Assembly: GCA_021531775.1 (NCBI GenBank)
Contig: JAFBIU010000007.1
Span: forward strand, 1-64,000
Reading direction: 5' to 3'
DNA length: 64,000 nt
Source of the DNA: Parabacteroides distasonis
GTDB taxonomy: Bacteria; Bacteroidota; Bacteroidia; Bacteroidales; Tannerellaceae
The notes under the pieces were generated by a model. That model ran no database searches. It had not been told where the DNA came from and saw nothing but the letters and a program-made list of their open reading frames with translations. Shown piece by piece: positions 41,792-51,711 of the stretch (position 1 is the first letter of the stretch; the number at the start of each line of letters is the position of its first letter). A program made the position numbers and the translations under genes.

Positions 41792-43548
41792 GCCGGCTCC
41801 TCCAACGGATGATCGGACTTCTGCTGGTCGCTCTTCGGCGAGGTCTTGCCCGGCATACCATCGCTGGTATGCGGAGTCTTCGACGACTTGGAGACATCGA
41901 TGTTGTCCACCTTGACATCACCCACCTGTACGACCGTGAACTGGGCCTGATCATTAAACGTAGTCTTGCCCCAAAACTCCAGACCCTTGCTGCTAAAGGT
42001 GGCCGTGCCACCTTTCAAGCGCAACAGCCCCTTGTCCTCATCCAACTGCCACTCGTTCTCCGTCTTGGCAAACAATTTGAGCCGGTCAGCCGCCACCTGA
42101 GCCAACAAGGTCTGCTGCTTCTCCTCCGTCGAACCGATAAACATCGATTCGGAGAGCAATTGCAATTGACTGCCTTGCGCCAATGCTGAATCTTCGCCCG
42201 ATTCCTTATCAACATCCATCGACTTCAGGCGCAGATTCTTGGCATTCATGTCGATGAGGCCGGTTGCCTTGCCTCCGGTATCGGTTGCCTGCACCTGGGT
42301 CTGCTCCATGCGGACCGTCAGCTGACTCTCTGGAGTCAATGCCTTTTCGGTCGGTTCGAACTCCTTCAGATCGGCATCTACCGCCTGAACACGAACCGTC
42401 TTGGAGAGGATATTCACCTCACCCTCCGTTACCACTTCACCTTCACCCTTCTGCGGATCACTGTAGTTGTAGTTCTGTGTACTGATCGTGGCCTTCTGCG
42501 TGCCGACATACAGGTAACTCTCCTCGATCGTCTTCCAGTCGTCCATGTAGGAGGTCAGCGAGATGTGGGACGAATTGACAAAGAAACCGGCTTCCGGATT
42601 GGTACGCGTCTGGTTGTCGCCATCGCGTGTCTCCAAACGGATCAGTTCGGACTGCAGATAGATACTCGATCCGGTCGTCTGCTCTTCGAAGTTCGCTTTT
42701 CGCCCCTCAACGGTTTCTTTCTGTTTTTCCAAGGCTGCAATGCGCAAATTGGTATCAGCCTGCGTGGCCAAGGCCGAATAGTAGGCCATGCACTTCTCGC
42801 ACATCCGCTTAACCTTCTGGTTGTATTCCTCATGTAGTTCACTGATGTCCAGATAATTGACCCGCACCAAAGTGTCCGAAACATTCACATCGGGCAGTTT
42901 CAGCAGCAAATCCAATTCCATCGAAGCAGCCTTGACCTCCTTCTCAATATCTGCAATCTGCTTGTCGGTCTGGCACTTCTGATTCTTGAGGGATTGGATG
43001 GCTTGATCCAACTGCTGGGATTCATACTCGCAACTAACCGAGGCATTCACATCGATGCTGCCACGCGAGGTGATAGCCACACCCGGTTGGCTGACCATAT
43101 CCCGGTTCGGATTGATCACTTCGGCATCGCTCACCCCATTGACCAGTACATTCCGGGCTACCTGCACAATCTCCGAATGGTAGGGCAAGGTGCTCTCCTG
43201 CCCGTCCCTACCCGGATGTTCTGCCAAGGAATGGATCTCGGGGGCTCGGTTCAGGATCCGGCTTGTTCCTTCGACCTTCACCTCATTGCCCCGGATAATC
43301 ACTTTCGAATAGCGGGGTCCAAGTACACCTAACGGATCGACATCACCGATGACGATCTCCGGAGCAGAGAGCACCAAACGTCCCTCCTCGCGAATGTAGC
43401 GGATACCAGACAAAGATTCCTGTACCTCTTTCTGGATCTCTGCCAGTTCAGCCTTACACTGTTGTATCTCCTGCAGCTCCTTGTCCAATGCCTGCTTGAA
43501 GTTGTTGAGCCGCTCTTCCCATATCAGTACATTATGTTTATCTTCCAT
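41779..43548 (-). CDS. VgrG-companion protein 3 (coiled coil plus beta-repeat)
   Basis: 589 residues from the ATG at 43548 (MEDKHNVLIWEERL), which aligns with companion 1 and has AAAGGAA upstream; an ATG five codons earlier overlaps the VgrG3 stop as ATGA. The same architecture is present: N-terminal coiled coil, RLVLSAPEIVIGDVDPLG, VSDTLVRVNYLDISELHEEY, a helical EKQKETVEGRKANF region, beta segments with GLIDMNAKNLRLKSMDVDKES, and an end motif KTPHTSDGMPG. It overlaps the start of the AraC gene by 13 bases. Its persistence away from the main locus argues that it works with VgrG rather than with the core apparatus. Confidence 0.75.
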   Translation of the reverse strand: MEDKHNVLIWEERLNNFKQALDKELQEIQQCKAELAEIQKEVQESLSGIRYIREEGRLVLSAPEIVIGDVDPLGVLGPRYSKVIIRGNEVKVEGTSRILNRAPEIHSLAEHPGRDGQESTLPYHSEIVQVARNVLVNGVSDAEVINPNRDMVSQPGVAITSRGSIDVNASVSCEYESQQLDQAIQSLKNQKCQTDKQIADIEKEVKAASMELDLLLKLPDVNVSDTLVRVNYLDISELHEEYNQKVKRMCEKCMAYYSALATQADTNLRIAALEKQKETVEGRKANFEEQTTGSSIYLQSELIRLETRDGDNQTRTNPEAGFFVNSSHISLTSYMDDWKTIEESYLYVGTQKATISTQNYNYSDPQKGEGEVVTEGEVNILSKTVRVQAVDADLKEFEPTEKALTPESQLTVRMEQTQVQATDTGGKATGLIDMNAKNLRLKSMDVDKESGEDSALAQGSQLQLLSESMFIGSTEEKQQTLLAQVAADRLKLFAKTENEWQLDEDKGLLRLKGGTATFSSKGLEFWGKTTFNDQAQFTVVQVGDVKVDNIDVSKSSKTPHTSDGMPGKTSPKSDQQKSDHPLEEPAWNK

Positions 43549-43559
43549 ATTCGTTCCTT

Positions 43560-46500
43560 TCATTCGTGGATATCTCGTAACGCTTGCTTGATATCATCCA
43601 AAACAGATGATGACCCTTTATATGAATCAATCGTTTTGTCTTTCGTCAGATAGAATGTTGTACCCTTTTTACTTGAGAATAGAATATCACCCTTATTGGC
43701 CCCTTGCCATGCATATTGATCCAGGAATCCATCCACTCCAAATAACTGGGCCACTATGTTCATAGCTTGAGATCCTTGAGCATTTTGATCTGCATAGTTT
43801 ATGGAGGCAATAAAGTTATCCCAATCTGCTTGCTCAACGGCACATTGCAAGTTAGAACCAGCTAATAGTGTTGGTAATGCCGCTTGGACAATTGCTCTGC
43901 GCAATTGAACTGGAATTGTTATTGGATTTATTAATTGATCCTGTAAAAAAGCTTCTTGTTGGTGTTGCAGAACATCGAAAACAAACACCTGATCACGAAA
44001 CCCATCATTATCGTTGCATATATTATAAAGCCCCTCTTCCAATCCTATACTTTTAAGTTGCTGCTTAAAACACTGTTCAAAATCACCAACAGTAAACACC
44101 GCCATCCATAATGCTGCTCTAAATGTATACAGATCTTCTTGCGAAACAAGTGGGTGCTGATCGACAGCAAAGTAATTATCAGCATGCGCCAATTCAGGCA
44201 AAGATCGCTTATCTCTCCCAGCTGTTACTATATTGTTGACATCCGTTTTCCAATTGTTTTCCGTAAATACATCTTTAGAAGGCCAACTATTCCAAGCGTT
44301 ATGATAAACTTCCCGAGCTACTATAATCGCATTGGACTTGTTTGCCAATTCCGTCAGACAACTTTGGACGCAACCGTCAAATTTCTTGATTCTCTGCACA
44401 TAATCCTCACTCTTATTCCCTATTCCCAACAACAGTCGTCCCAAATTCTTTCCTACATGTCCTCTAAATCTGCCATGATCCAATACCTTTGCGCTTCCCT
44501 CACCAGCGTCCAAGCAGAGATAACGTTGGGATTTGATACGCAAGGTGCCATCTATCGGCTTGATCAGTGCCTCTACCAACGTACGGAATAACGTTAAATC
44601 TACAACATATTCCTTGATGCGTAACTTAGCCCACCCCAAAAGTTTGGATTTCAAATAATCTGCCCCGTCAGATGAGATATTCGAACCCGACTTGATGGTC
44701 ACTTTATTCCCGGCATCCAAGGTGATGTTCTTCCCTTTCAGGATAATGTCTCCATTCGGAGCAGAGATTTTGATACCGGTAAAAGCACTCAAACTAACCA
44801 TTCCAAGAGGGCTGCTGATTGAAACACTCCGGTTTTCCGTGGAGGTAGTGATGGTATAGAAATGTAGAGGATCAGTGATCGTGATACCACCTGCCATGAT
44901 ACGTGCATCACCTCCTGGAACATTCAATGCCTTGGCTAACGAAGGAATCATGTCTGAAAGGGTCGATAGGATTTTTAGACCACTTCCTCCAACCAACCCC
45001 GTAGGTGATCCATCACGGAAGGCTATCTGATGCCCATTCAGCGAGGTGATCGTCCGATTCGCTGAACCATTGTAGGGCATCGTCCGTTTGTTGTGCAAAG
45101 CACCCGTCATGTAGGGACGTTCCACATTCCCGTTTTCGAAACTGATCAACACCTCATCCCCCTTAGATGGCAAAAAGAAGAAACCGCTCTTTTCCGAAGC
45201 CATCGGAGTGGACATCCGAATCCACGGAGAGGCATCGGTCATGTCATATTTGCCATCCTTCTTTGTCTGGGCATTCGTCTGCCACAAATACTTGATGCGG
45301 ATGCGTCCCATACGCAGGGGATCGTCAGTACTAACCACAAAAGCCGTCTGCGGTTCGCTCTTCCGCACCCACCCTTTCTGAGAGGTGATGGGATATCCCT
45401 CATCGGGAATACCCGTCAAGACTAATGTTTCCTTACCCGTGGAAACATGCCCCTCTATCTGAATCGATACATACTTAGTCGTATCGCTATCAATGGTAAA
45501 ACGATCTCCCAAAGCGATGTCATAGAAGGCACCCGTACATTTCACCTGCATACGGGAGGCATCCATCTTTTGTTCTCCTTTCCGGATATCTTGATAGAAA
45601 CTCCTTCCGACCTGTTTAACCAATTCTTCGGGTTTCACATAATGACTGAAAGGACTATAGTGTTCCTGTGCAGAATCATAATGTTTCTCTTGAAGGGCTT
45701 TCGTAGTTGCATCCGAGGATAGCGTAAAATAAGATGACTCCCAAGTTGACTTGTTACTATCCGCTTTAGCTCCATTTTTTGCTAAAAGCAAAGCGGTTTT
45801 TAGGGCAGCAGAGGCTATCACAGAAACCAAATCCGGTTCGCTCAGGATTCCGATCAATGAACTCACGATAACGGGAGCTGTCATCAAATCATCAAAACCC
45901 ACATACCCATCTTTGCTTAGCGGTGCCCAATACTCTTCATTGGCAACTTCCGAAGGATTGAGCATAGAGGTTTCATTTTTTTCATCGGTTAAGTCCTTAT
46001 CTGTTGCAATGGATCGGATAGGCGTCGTATTGTCTCCCACCTCGAATGTCGGATTCTCGAAAGTCACCCCTGCATAGTCAGATATGACCGTGGAAGTAGT
46101 ACTGGAGGGTAACCCAATTTGCAACTGACCCTGATCCCAATAGAGGAACTCACCGTTACGATTGGCCAACCGGACCAAGAAATCGTAAAAACTCTCGTCG
46201 TATTGCACACTATAAGGCAAGATGAACGCTCCTGCATCAACTTTCATGTGCTGTAAGTTGTTTGTAGCCTTATCTGTCAAGCTTATGAATCGGGCAAAAG
46301 AGTTTTTGTCTTTAAAGTTCACCAGCGTATTACCCAGTATATCTTCAAATGGCCGTTTACAGGTATAGGCACGGCTGTAGGTGTCCAACGTCAGGAACTT
46401 GTCCGGACTATAGGCCGTCAGGAACACATGGTAGGAGGTGCTTTCAGACTCCTTCTTGTATTCCGGCCGAACTTGAAAAATATGATAATTTTGGGCTACC

Positions 46501-46856
46501 TTGTAGTCACCAACACTCAGATTCACGATGCAATCGGAGAAGCCTGTCTTCAGCACAGAAGATGAACATTGAACATCCAGCTGCAACTCAATCTGCATCC
46601 AGCCTGGTTCATACATCTTTTTGAGATAATCGACCGAGAGTAAAGTGACTGTAACCGTCTTGTCTTTCACAAACTTCAACGTTCCTGTCTGACTCTGCTT
46701 GCCGATACTCACGGAGAGAATCAAATCCGAAGTAAGGGAGGAAAAGGTCTCTTTGGGACAGAGAGGGACCGTCTTCGAAGTGATATTCTTTGAATCGATC
46801 GCAATACTTTTCGCACTGTCCGGTAACTTATATATGTCTATCTTGTATTCCGCCAT
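43560..46856 (-). CDS. vgrG: T6SS spike protein VgrG with C-terminal extension (VgrG3, orphan)
   Basis: 1098 residues from the ATG at 46856 (MAEYKIDIYKLP), preferred over an earlier start because it matches the other VgrG beginnings. The gp27-like region contains ILPYSVQYDESFYDFLVRLANRNGEFLY, the OB domain starts near 490 (SEPQTAFVVSTDDPLRMGRIRIKYLW), and the needle (APNGDIILKGKNI) is near 690. The extension of about 345 residues starts with RTLVEALIKPIDGTLRI and ends VDGFLDQYAWQGANKGDILFSS. The 3' third of the gene is visibly A+T-richer than the gp27/OB portion and companion 3, suggesting a swapped module. No Hcp or PAAR gene is nearby. Confidence 0.88.
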   Translation of the reverse strand: MAEYKIDIYKLPDSAKSIAIDSKNITSKTVPLCPKETFSSLTSDLILSVSIGKQSQTGTLKFVKDKTVTVTLLSVDYLKKMYEPGWMQIELQLDVQCSSSVLKTGFSDCIVNLSVGDYKVAQNYHIFQVRPEYKKESESTSYHVFLTAYSPDKFLTLDTYSRAYTCKRPFEDILGNTLVNFKDKNSFARFISLTDKATNNLQHMKVDAGAFILPYSVQYDESFYDFLVRLANRNGEFLYWDQGQLQIGLPSSTTSTVISDYAGVTFENPTFEVGDNTTPIRSIATDKDLTDEKNETSMLNPSEVANEEYWAPLSKDGYVGFDDLMTAPVIVSSLIGILSEPDLVSVIASAALKTALLLAKNGAKADSNKSTWESSYFTLSSDATTKALQEKHYDSAQEHYSPFSHYVKPEELVKQVGRSFYQDIRKGEQKMDASRMQVKCTGAFYDIALGDRFTIDSDTTKYVSIQIEGHVSTGKETLVLTGIPDEGYPITSQKGWVRKSEPQTAFVVSTDDPLRMGRIRIKYLWQTNAQTKKDGKYDMTDASPWIRMSTPMASEKSGFFFLPSKGDEVLISFENGNVERPYMTGALHNKRTMPYNGSANRTITSLNGHQIAFRDGSPTGLVGGSGLKILSTLSDMIPSLAKALNVPGGDARIMAGGITITDPLHFYTITTSTENRSVSISSPLGMVSLSAFTGIKISAPNGDIILKGKNITLDAGNKVTIKSGSNISSDGADYLKSKLLGWAKLRIKEYVVDLTLFRTLVEALIKPIDGTLRIKSQRYLCLDAGEGSAKVLDHGRFRGHVGKNLGRLLLGIGNKSEDYVQRIKKFDGCVQSCLTELANKSNAIIVAREVYHNAWNSWPSKDVFTENNWKTDVNNIVTAGRDKRSLPELAHADNYFAVDQHPLVSQEDLYTFRAALWMAVFTVGDFEQCFKQQLKSIGLEEGLYNICNDNDGFRDQVFVFDVLQHQQEAFLQDQLINPITIPVQLRRAIVQAALPTLLAGSNLQCAVEQADWDNFIASINYADQNAQGSQAMNIVAQLFGVDGFLDQYAWQGANKGDILFSSKKGTTFYLTKDKTIDSYKGSSSVLDDIKQALRDIHE

Positions 46857-46894
46857 ACGTTTTTCTTCATTAGGGTAGTTACATACTATCAGCA

Positions 46895-46902
46895 CAAATA
46901 TA
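46895..46902 (-). promoter_or_regulatory. -7 box upstream of VgrG3
   Basis: The reverse strand reads TATATTTG, 38 bases before the ATG at 46856. The -33 element is unclear. Confidence 0.45.
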
Positions 46903-47212
46903 ACGGATTTTCGGAAACACCTCGAAGTCTCAGCGAAAGATTAACATATCTTCTGATAATGAGTGACAGAAAGAGAAAAAAGACTATTTTTGCGATCGAG
47001 AAACAACGAATTACTGGTATCATGATGCTTTAGCTAAAAGATAAATGCTCTTACTGTTCGGTTGCAAAAATAGAGAAAAGCCCACAGGGATAATTGACTG
47101 AACCGGTCCTTTCCTTTGCAAAATCCGACATTTTTAGGTTTCACCTCGGTTTCATTTCGGTCAGTAACCCAGTCTGAGGAAGAACGACCTCAAGCAAATT
47201 GCCGAATTAAAT

Positions 47213-47277
47213 CAGTACCACTTTTTGTACATATCAACTGGTACTGCAGTTTCAGTAAGCTGGTACTGCAGTTTCAG
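47213..47277. repeat. Repeat cluster with operator-like symmetry
   Basis: CTGGTACTGCAGTTTCAG occurs twice (47238-47255, 47260-47277; 22-base period), preceded by the inverted CAGTACCA (47213-47220) and followed by degenerate echoes (CAGTGTCAGTTAACTGGGAC). It lies in the 530-base gap between VgrG3 and the NigD-like gene, where I see no gene. Confidence 0.6.
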
Positions 47278-47388
47278 CTATGTTAAACCGCAGTGTCAGT
47301 TAACTGGGACAGCGCAGGATTACTTTCTCAAATCAGGTTCATATAATAATCGGTTTCTATCTAATGAGATTGTAAAAAGGCAAGCAAT

Positions 47389-47418
47389 AAAAAAGCGGGG
47401 CATCTCACGATGCTCCGC
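47389..47418 (-). terminator. Intrinsic terminator after the NigD-like gene
   Basis: GCGGGGCAT pairs with ATGCTCCGC around CTCACG. In the reverse direction it is followed by a T-rich tract (TTTTTTATT). Confidence 0.75.
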
Positions 47419-47462
47419 CCTCTGAGTGAACTAAATGAACATTTCTATCATGAAAAAGGGGT

Positions 47463-48203
47463 TCATTTCACTTGATTGGAAGAGATTTCAGTTTCATTCA
47501 ATTTCATTTCACCGCCGGCTTCCAAGCCTTTGGTATCATAAGCTACTTCATAAACCTTCTCACCCTCAAATGTATGTACACGTATGCTCAATGTCACCTT
47601 TTCATCCGCTGACGGCAACGATCGCAGATCGAAGCAGACCAGACTCTGCGAACTGTACATGGGCGAATCATTGTAAGCATTCTGCCGGAACTCCAGTTCG
47701 TAAGGCTTATCCTGATCTGCACTATTCACCAAATTGATCCAATGACGCTCCTGTCCACCAAAGTTTGCTCCGAAGTGAATAGTCAGGAAACCATTGCCTG
47801 TCCACATACCCAAAATCTTCACCGGATCGGTTCCGTAAATGGAATCGTTAGCAGCTGCGCCCAAATGCTCGACCGGGGTTTTCGTCAATACCTCATCCAA
47901 GCGATTGACACGGATGTAATAATCATACCCCACAGCTCCCATGGCCGAATCCCCCAACAACGTGAAGTTCATCCATACCCGTTGATTGTCTTTCAAAGAA
48001 CCTGGCAGATAGCCGGCTGCCGGCCATAAGGTAGTTCCGTCGTCCAACCGGAAATAGGGAGCACTCCCATTGGGAGCCTTGACGGACGCTACGCCCATCG
48101 AGAAATTTCCCAAAGAATAATCATCGTCGTCCAAACAGGAGGTAAACAACGACAACGTCAAACACAGGCCTAAAACCCACGAAAAACTTTTCCACATCTT
48201 CAT
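47463..48203 (-). CDS. NigD-like lipoprotein
   Basis: 246 residues from the ATG at 48203 (MKMWKSFSWVLGLCLTLSLFTSC), a clear lipoprotein signal followed by the acidic LDDDDYS that often marks surface-exposed lipoproteins in this phylum. The body shows two beta-rich halves (FRLDDGTTLWPAAGYLPGSLKDNQRVWMNFTLLG, then GFLTIHFGANFGGQERHWINLV), matching NigD-type OB-like domains named from a bacteriocin-resistance region. The true function is unknown. It stands alone between lpxB and the T6SS-related operon and is closed by the hairpin at 47389. Confidence 0.75.
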   Translation of the reverse strand: MKMWKSFSWVLGLCLTLSLFTSCLDDDDYSLGNFSMGVASVKAPNGSAPYFRLDDGTTLWPAAGYLPGSLKDNQRVWMNFTLLGDSAMGAVGYDYYIRVNRLDEVLTKTPVEHLGAAANDSIYGTDPVKILGMWTGNGFLTIHFGANFGGQERHWINLVNSADQDKPYELEFRQNAYNDSPMYSSQSLVCFDLRSLPSADEKVTLSIRVHTFEGEKVYEVAYDTKGLEAGGEMKLNETEISSNQVK

Positions 48204-48287
48204 AGATAACACACTTTTATTATTTGCTATTTACTGAGAAGATGCAGTCTGTCCGTCAAATGCTGCAAAGAAACTTGATAAAGAATG

Positions 48288-49430
48288 TTAAGTTTGAAGT
48301 GACACAATAGCAGCTGCAGCTCGTTGTGCCGCTCCCGGATCACCCAGACGCTCCATCATCTCGTCATATCCCTGCTCCATGCGACAACGGTAGTCCGGTT
48401 GGTTCAACCGGGCAAACTCTGCGCTTACTTCGGACAGGGTGAAGCGTCCTCCGAACAGTTCCTGCACCACTTCCCGTCCGGCAATGAGATTCACCAGCGA
48501 GATGAAAGGTGTGTGGAAGAAATGACGGAACACGAAATTGGCCAACGATCCGCCTCCCACGGCATAGCAAACCACCTGAGGTACACGGAAGAGTGCGGTC
48601 TCCAATGTGGCAGTTCCGGAAGTGACCAATGCCAACTGACTGTGCTGTAACAAGGGATAGGTCTGCCCAAAGAGAATCTGAACGGGGGTTCCCGAAGGCA
48701 AATAGGGTTGATAGAAGGCTGGTTCAATGCCCGGAGCTCCAGCTATGACCCACTGATAACGGGAAGACCAGCGCGGATCGGCAGCCACCTGCAACATCAA
48801 AGGCAGGTTGGATCGGATCTCTTGCCGACGACTACCGGCCAAGATGGCTACAATCGGCCGATCGGATGCTAACTGGGCCTGCTGCCGAAACTGCTCTAAA
48901 CTATCCCGATACGTGGTACGGAACTGGGCAACCGAATCAACCGATGGATTCCCCACATAGGTAATGGGGTAGTGCAAACCGGCATAGAACTCCCGCTCGA
49001 AAGGCAAAATACACAGCATCTGATCGACATACCGACGAATGGATCGGATCCGATACTGTTTCCAGGCCCAGATCTTGGGTGAGATATAGTAGGAGACAGG
49101 ACGATGCAAAACCGTCTTGACATACTGGGCTATCTTCAGATTGAAACCGGGGAAGTCGATGAGAATCACCCGATCGGGTTGATAGGCTCGTATATCCTCC
49201 TTACAGTCCCGAAGGTTCCGGAGAATGGTACGTGCATGAAGCAGCACCGGGATGAACCCCATGTAGGCCATCTCCCGATAGTGCTTCACCAAGGTTCCTC
49301 CCACGGCCTGCATCAAGTCGCCCCCAAAGAAACGAAACTCAGCGGCTGCATCCTGCTGTTTCAAGGCAACCATCAGATTGGAGGCATGCAAGTCGCCGGA
49401 TGCTTCACCGGCAATGAGGTAATACTTCAT
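48288..49430 (-). CDS. lpxB: Lipid-A-disaccharide synthase
   Basis: GT19 glycosyltransferase that joins UDP-2,3-diacylglucosamine and lipid X into the lipid A disaccharide at the inner membrane. 380 residues with [13 protein letters not shown] (8-20), the FGGDLM segment, [22 protein letters not shown] and the C-terminal [20 protein letters not shown] nucleotide-sugar site. Its start overlaps the end of surE by four bases, a conserved pairing in Bacteroidetes. Confidence 0.95.
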   Translation of the reverse strand: MKYYLIAGEASGDLHASNLMVALKQQDAAAEFRFFGGDLMQAVGGTLVKHYREMAYMGFIPVLLHARTILRNLRDCKEDIRAYQPDRVILIDFPGFNLKIAQYVKTVLHRPVSYYISPKIWAWKQYRIRSIRRYVDQMLCILPFEREFYAGLHYPITYVGNPSVDSVAQFRTTYRDSLEQFRQQAQLASDRPIVAILAGSRRQEIRSNLPLMLQVAADPRWSSRYQWVIAGAPGIEPAFYQPYLPSGTPVQILFGQTYPLLQHSQLALVTSGTATLETALFRVPQVVCYAVGGGSLANFVFRHFFHTPFISLVNLIAGREVVQELFGGRFTLSEVSAEFARLNQPDYRCRMEQGYDEMMERLGDPGAAQRAAAAIVSLQT

Positions 49431-50185
49431 AAAGTAAACTGCTTCAAAAATTCATAATCGGTCACATCCACCTTACAGGGTACCAACGAGGCGTAACCCG
49501 ACTCCAAGGCGATCATGTCGTCTTCGGGGTGGCGTGGTTCACGACAGGCAAAGTTTCCCGTCAACCAATAGACGGGCTGGCCCACTGCATTCTCCGAACG
49601 CATGAATTCATTCACCCAACGCCCGTCGGTCTGACGACAAAGCTTCACCCCCTTTACCTGCGGAATAGCCGGTACATTCAAGTTCAGGTAGGTGCCATGC
49701 GGCAATCCCTCCTGCAGGATCCGCCGGGCCAAAGGCAAGAGCAAACGGCAACACTCCGAAAAGTCGGCATCGGGACGTTCATCCAACAGCGAGACTCCAA
49801 TGGAGGGCACATCAAAGATACATCCTTCGGCAGCAGCACCCATCGTACCGGAATAGTTCACACAGATGGCCATGTTGCCACCATGATTGATACCCGATAC
49901 CAACAAATCCGGCTGACGATCCAAGATCTCGTTGATAGCCAACTTCACACAATCGACCGGCGTACCGGTACAGCGATAGACTTTCCAGCCCTCCTCCTGC
50001 TCGATCAAAGCACACTTGAGCGGAATCGTAGAGGTAATGGCACTGGACATTCCCGAACGGGGACCGTCGGGAGCAAACACCACAATGTCGCCCAGTTCAC
50101 GCAGGCATCCGGCTAATTCCCGGATGCCTTTGGCCTGCACGCCATCATCGTTGGTCAATAAAATAAGAGGTCGCTTAGACTCCAT
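49427..50185 (-). CDS. surE: 5'/3'-nucleotidase SurE
   Basis: Metal-dependent nucleoside-monophosphate and polyphosphate phosphatase. 252 residues with the N-terminal LLTNDDG (metal Asp pair 13-14), the [14 protein letters not shown] loop and [28 protein letters not shown], all SurE hallmarks. It is first in a surE-lpxB pair with a four-base overlap. The AT-rich 18-mer at 50184-50201 runs right up to its ATG. Confidence 0.95.
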   Translation of the reverse strand: MESKRPLILLTNDDGVQAKGIRELAGCLRELGDIVVFAPDGPRSGMSSAITSTIPLKCALIEQEEGWKVYRCTGTPVDCVKLAINEILDRQPDLLVSGINHGGNMAICVNYSGTMGAAAEGCIFDVPSIGVSLLDERPDADFSECCRLLLPLARRILQEGLPHGTYLNLNVPAIPQVKGVKLCRQTDGRWVNEFMRSENAVGQPVYWLTGNFACREPRHPEDDMIALESGYASLVPCKVDVTDYEFLKQFTL

Positions 50186-50201
50186 ACATTATATTATATA
50201 G
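50184..50201 (-). repeat. AT-rich 18-mer, copy 3
   Basis: On the reverse strand this is CTATATAATATAATGTAT, 18 of the 19 bases of the copies at 7255 and 23342. It abuts and slightly overlaps the surE start codon. Confidence 0.6.
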
Positions 50202-50213
50202 ATAGTTGAAAAA

Positions 50214-51422
50214 TCACTTGTCGTATTTGCCCTGCATGACATCGCGAACAGCCTCCAGATAACCGAAACCATTCAGATGATCCGGCAACAGATAGCTACC
50301 CTCTACCCACTCGTTCCAGGCATTGATCATCATCATCTTCGGCTGGTCGGGATGCGTATCCACGAAAGCCTTGGCAACGGCCAAGTAGGTAGCGAAAGAG
50401 GTCGGTGTGTTGTGATAGCGTGTCACATCATTGGCTCCCTTCGCCGGGAAACGAGGTGTATCATCCCATCCGATCGACACCGTCGGGAAGATGGGAATAT
50501 CGAATGCCTCATCCCATTGTTTGCGAATCTCCACAGCATCGGCACAATGTACCAAATAATCAGTACTGAAACTACCCATGTTGTAGAAGGCCACGCTGTT
50601 GACACCCAGTCCGTCGAACAGTTCTTTCAGCTGTTTTGTATTGTCGGCATTCAGAAAATAGCCACCACCCGGATTCATCTGGAAATGGATACCCGGGAAA
50701 CCTGCCTCTTTTGCCTTCTCACGGAAATAGTCGAGTGCCTTGCGGGTCTCCTCGATAGAACCGAAACTATCGACCAATTGTTTATAATCAAAGATAGCCA
50801 TGACCGGACAACCCTCAAACTTCAGGTAGTTCGGTTGCTTGAAGTATTGGCTGATGACACGGTCCACCACCTTCTTGAAATTGTCCCAATCCACCTTCGG
50901 ATCGAACAAGACCGACCGGTCATCCCCATATTTGTGACAGTTCCAATAGTTATAGACCACCGTATGGTTGGCCCACATGATGTAGAAATTCATTTGCTGA
51001 TTGCTCGGAGCCTTTAGGAAACCATCGTTCAACGCGCTCTCCAGATAGGGACCATTCTTGAACCAATACCAGTCATAGACAAAGGTGTTGACGCCATGTG
51101 CCAGGGCTGTCTGGATCCAACGTTCTACGACCTGCGGATCATTGTCCGGTTCGTAGCCCCACAAAGGCTGTTTGGGTTGATAATGCCCTTCAAAACGAGG
51201 AGTACCCTTCTTGATGATCTCCCATTCACCTTCTCCCTGGTCCCACAAATAGGTGTGTGCCAACGAATCATCGTGGCAAGAGGGCCAAATATAGGCCGCT
51301 ACAATGTAATCACTGCTGACCGGCTTCTCTGTCGTCGGTTCACTCGGGTGAGAGCAACTGGCCAAGAGCCCCCCTACGAACAGGGACAAACTTAGCCATC
51401 CGAATCTTTTCTTCCAATTCAT
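50214..51422 (-). CDS. GH99-like lipoprotein
   Basis: 402 residues from the ATG at 51422; an ATG three codons earlier is equally possible. The signal ends in lipobox LLASC. The body resembles the GH99-like/WbsX group: IVAAYIWPSCHDD, QPKQPLWGYEPDNDPQVVERWIQTALAHGVNTFVYDWYWF, FYIMWANHTV and the late MMINAWNEWVEGSYLLPD. This alpha/beta-barrel group includes endo-acting mannan enzymes and uncharacterised proteins. The substrate is not known and no partner gene is adjacent. It diverges from rnz across a 330-base promoter region. Confidence 0.75.
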   Translation of the reverse strand: MNWKKRFGWLSLSLFVGGLLASCSHPSEPTTEKPVSSDYIVAAYIWPSCHDDSLAHTYLWDQGEGEWEIIKKGTPRFEGHYQPKQPLWGYEPDNDPQVVERWIQTALAHGVNTFVYDWYWFKNGPYLESALNDGFLKAPSNQQMNFYIMWANHTVVYNYWNCHKYGDDRSVLFDPKVDWDNFKKVVDRVISQYFKQPNYLKFEGCPVMAIFDYKQLVDSFGSIEETRKALDYFREKAKEAGFPGIHFQMNPGGGYFLNADNTKQLKELFDGLGVNSVAFYNMGSFSTDYLVHCADAVEIRKQWDEAFDIPIFPTVSIGWDDTPRFPAKGANDVTRYHNTPTSFATYLAVAKAFVDTHPDQPKMMMINAWNEWVEGSYLLPDHLNGFGYLEAVRDVMQGKYDK

Positions 51423-51466
51423 CTTGTTCAATTATTAGACGGTTGATGTTAAAAAAATAACTGGTT

Positions 51467-51474
51467 CAAAGATA
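51467..51474 (-). promoter_or_regulatory. -7 box for the GH99-like gene
   Basis: The reverse strand reads TATCTTTG, about 45 bases before the ATG. The -33 region is unclear. Confidence 0.45.
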
Positions 51475-51617
51475 CACATTATTCCATGAAAAAAAGGAAA
51501 CTCCTAAAAAAAAGGAAACGGCGAAGCTCACGCTGGGCCGTCTCAACATTTAACCGTTTTAAACAAAAAGAAAAAGTTAGTTAAGGCATGGGACTAATCG
51601 TAAAATTTCCTATGGAA

Positions 51618-51637
51618 TGCTGTCCATTTGGACAGCA
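51618..51637. promoter_or_regulatory. Inverted repeat in the GH99-like/rnz intergenic region
   Basis: TGCTGTCC-ATTT-GGACAGCA, an eight-bp perfect stem. It lies just beside a reverse-strand TATATTTG (51640-51647), so it could be an operator or the 5' hairpin of a reverse transcript. Nothing else is seen in this gap apart from the -7 boxes listed. Confidence 0.45.
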
Positions 51638-51711
51638 AACAAATATAGGAACAATCCTTCAATCAGCCATATTCCTCTCCGGTTTTTTTATGATTTTTCA
51701 CAGAGAAGTAA

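Noticed and set aside
47213-47277. CRISPR array
   Set aside because: Only two exact units with a four-base gap between them, no unique spacers and no cas genes.
47225-47425. Short forward frame over the repeat array
   Set aside because: Its codons simply translate the tandem repeat, there is no promoter or ribosome site, and it ends in the NigD-side terminator.
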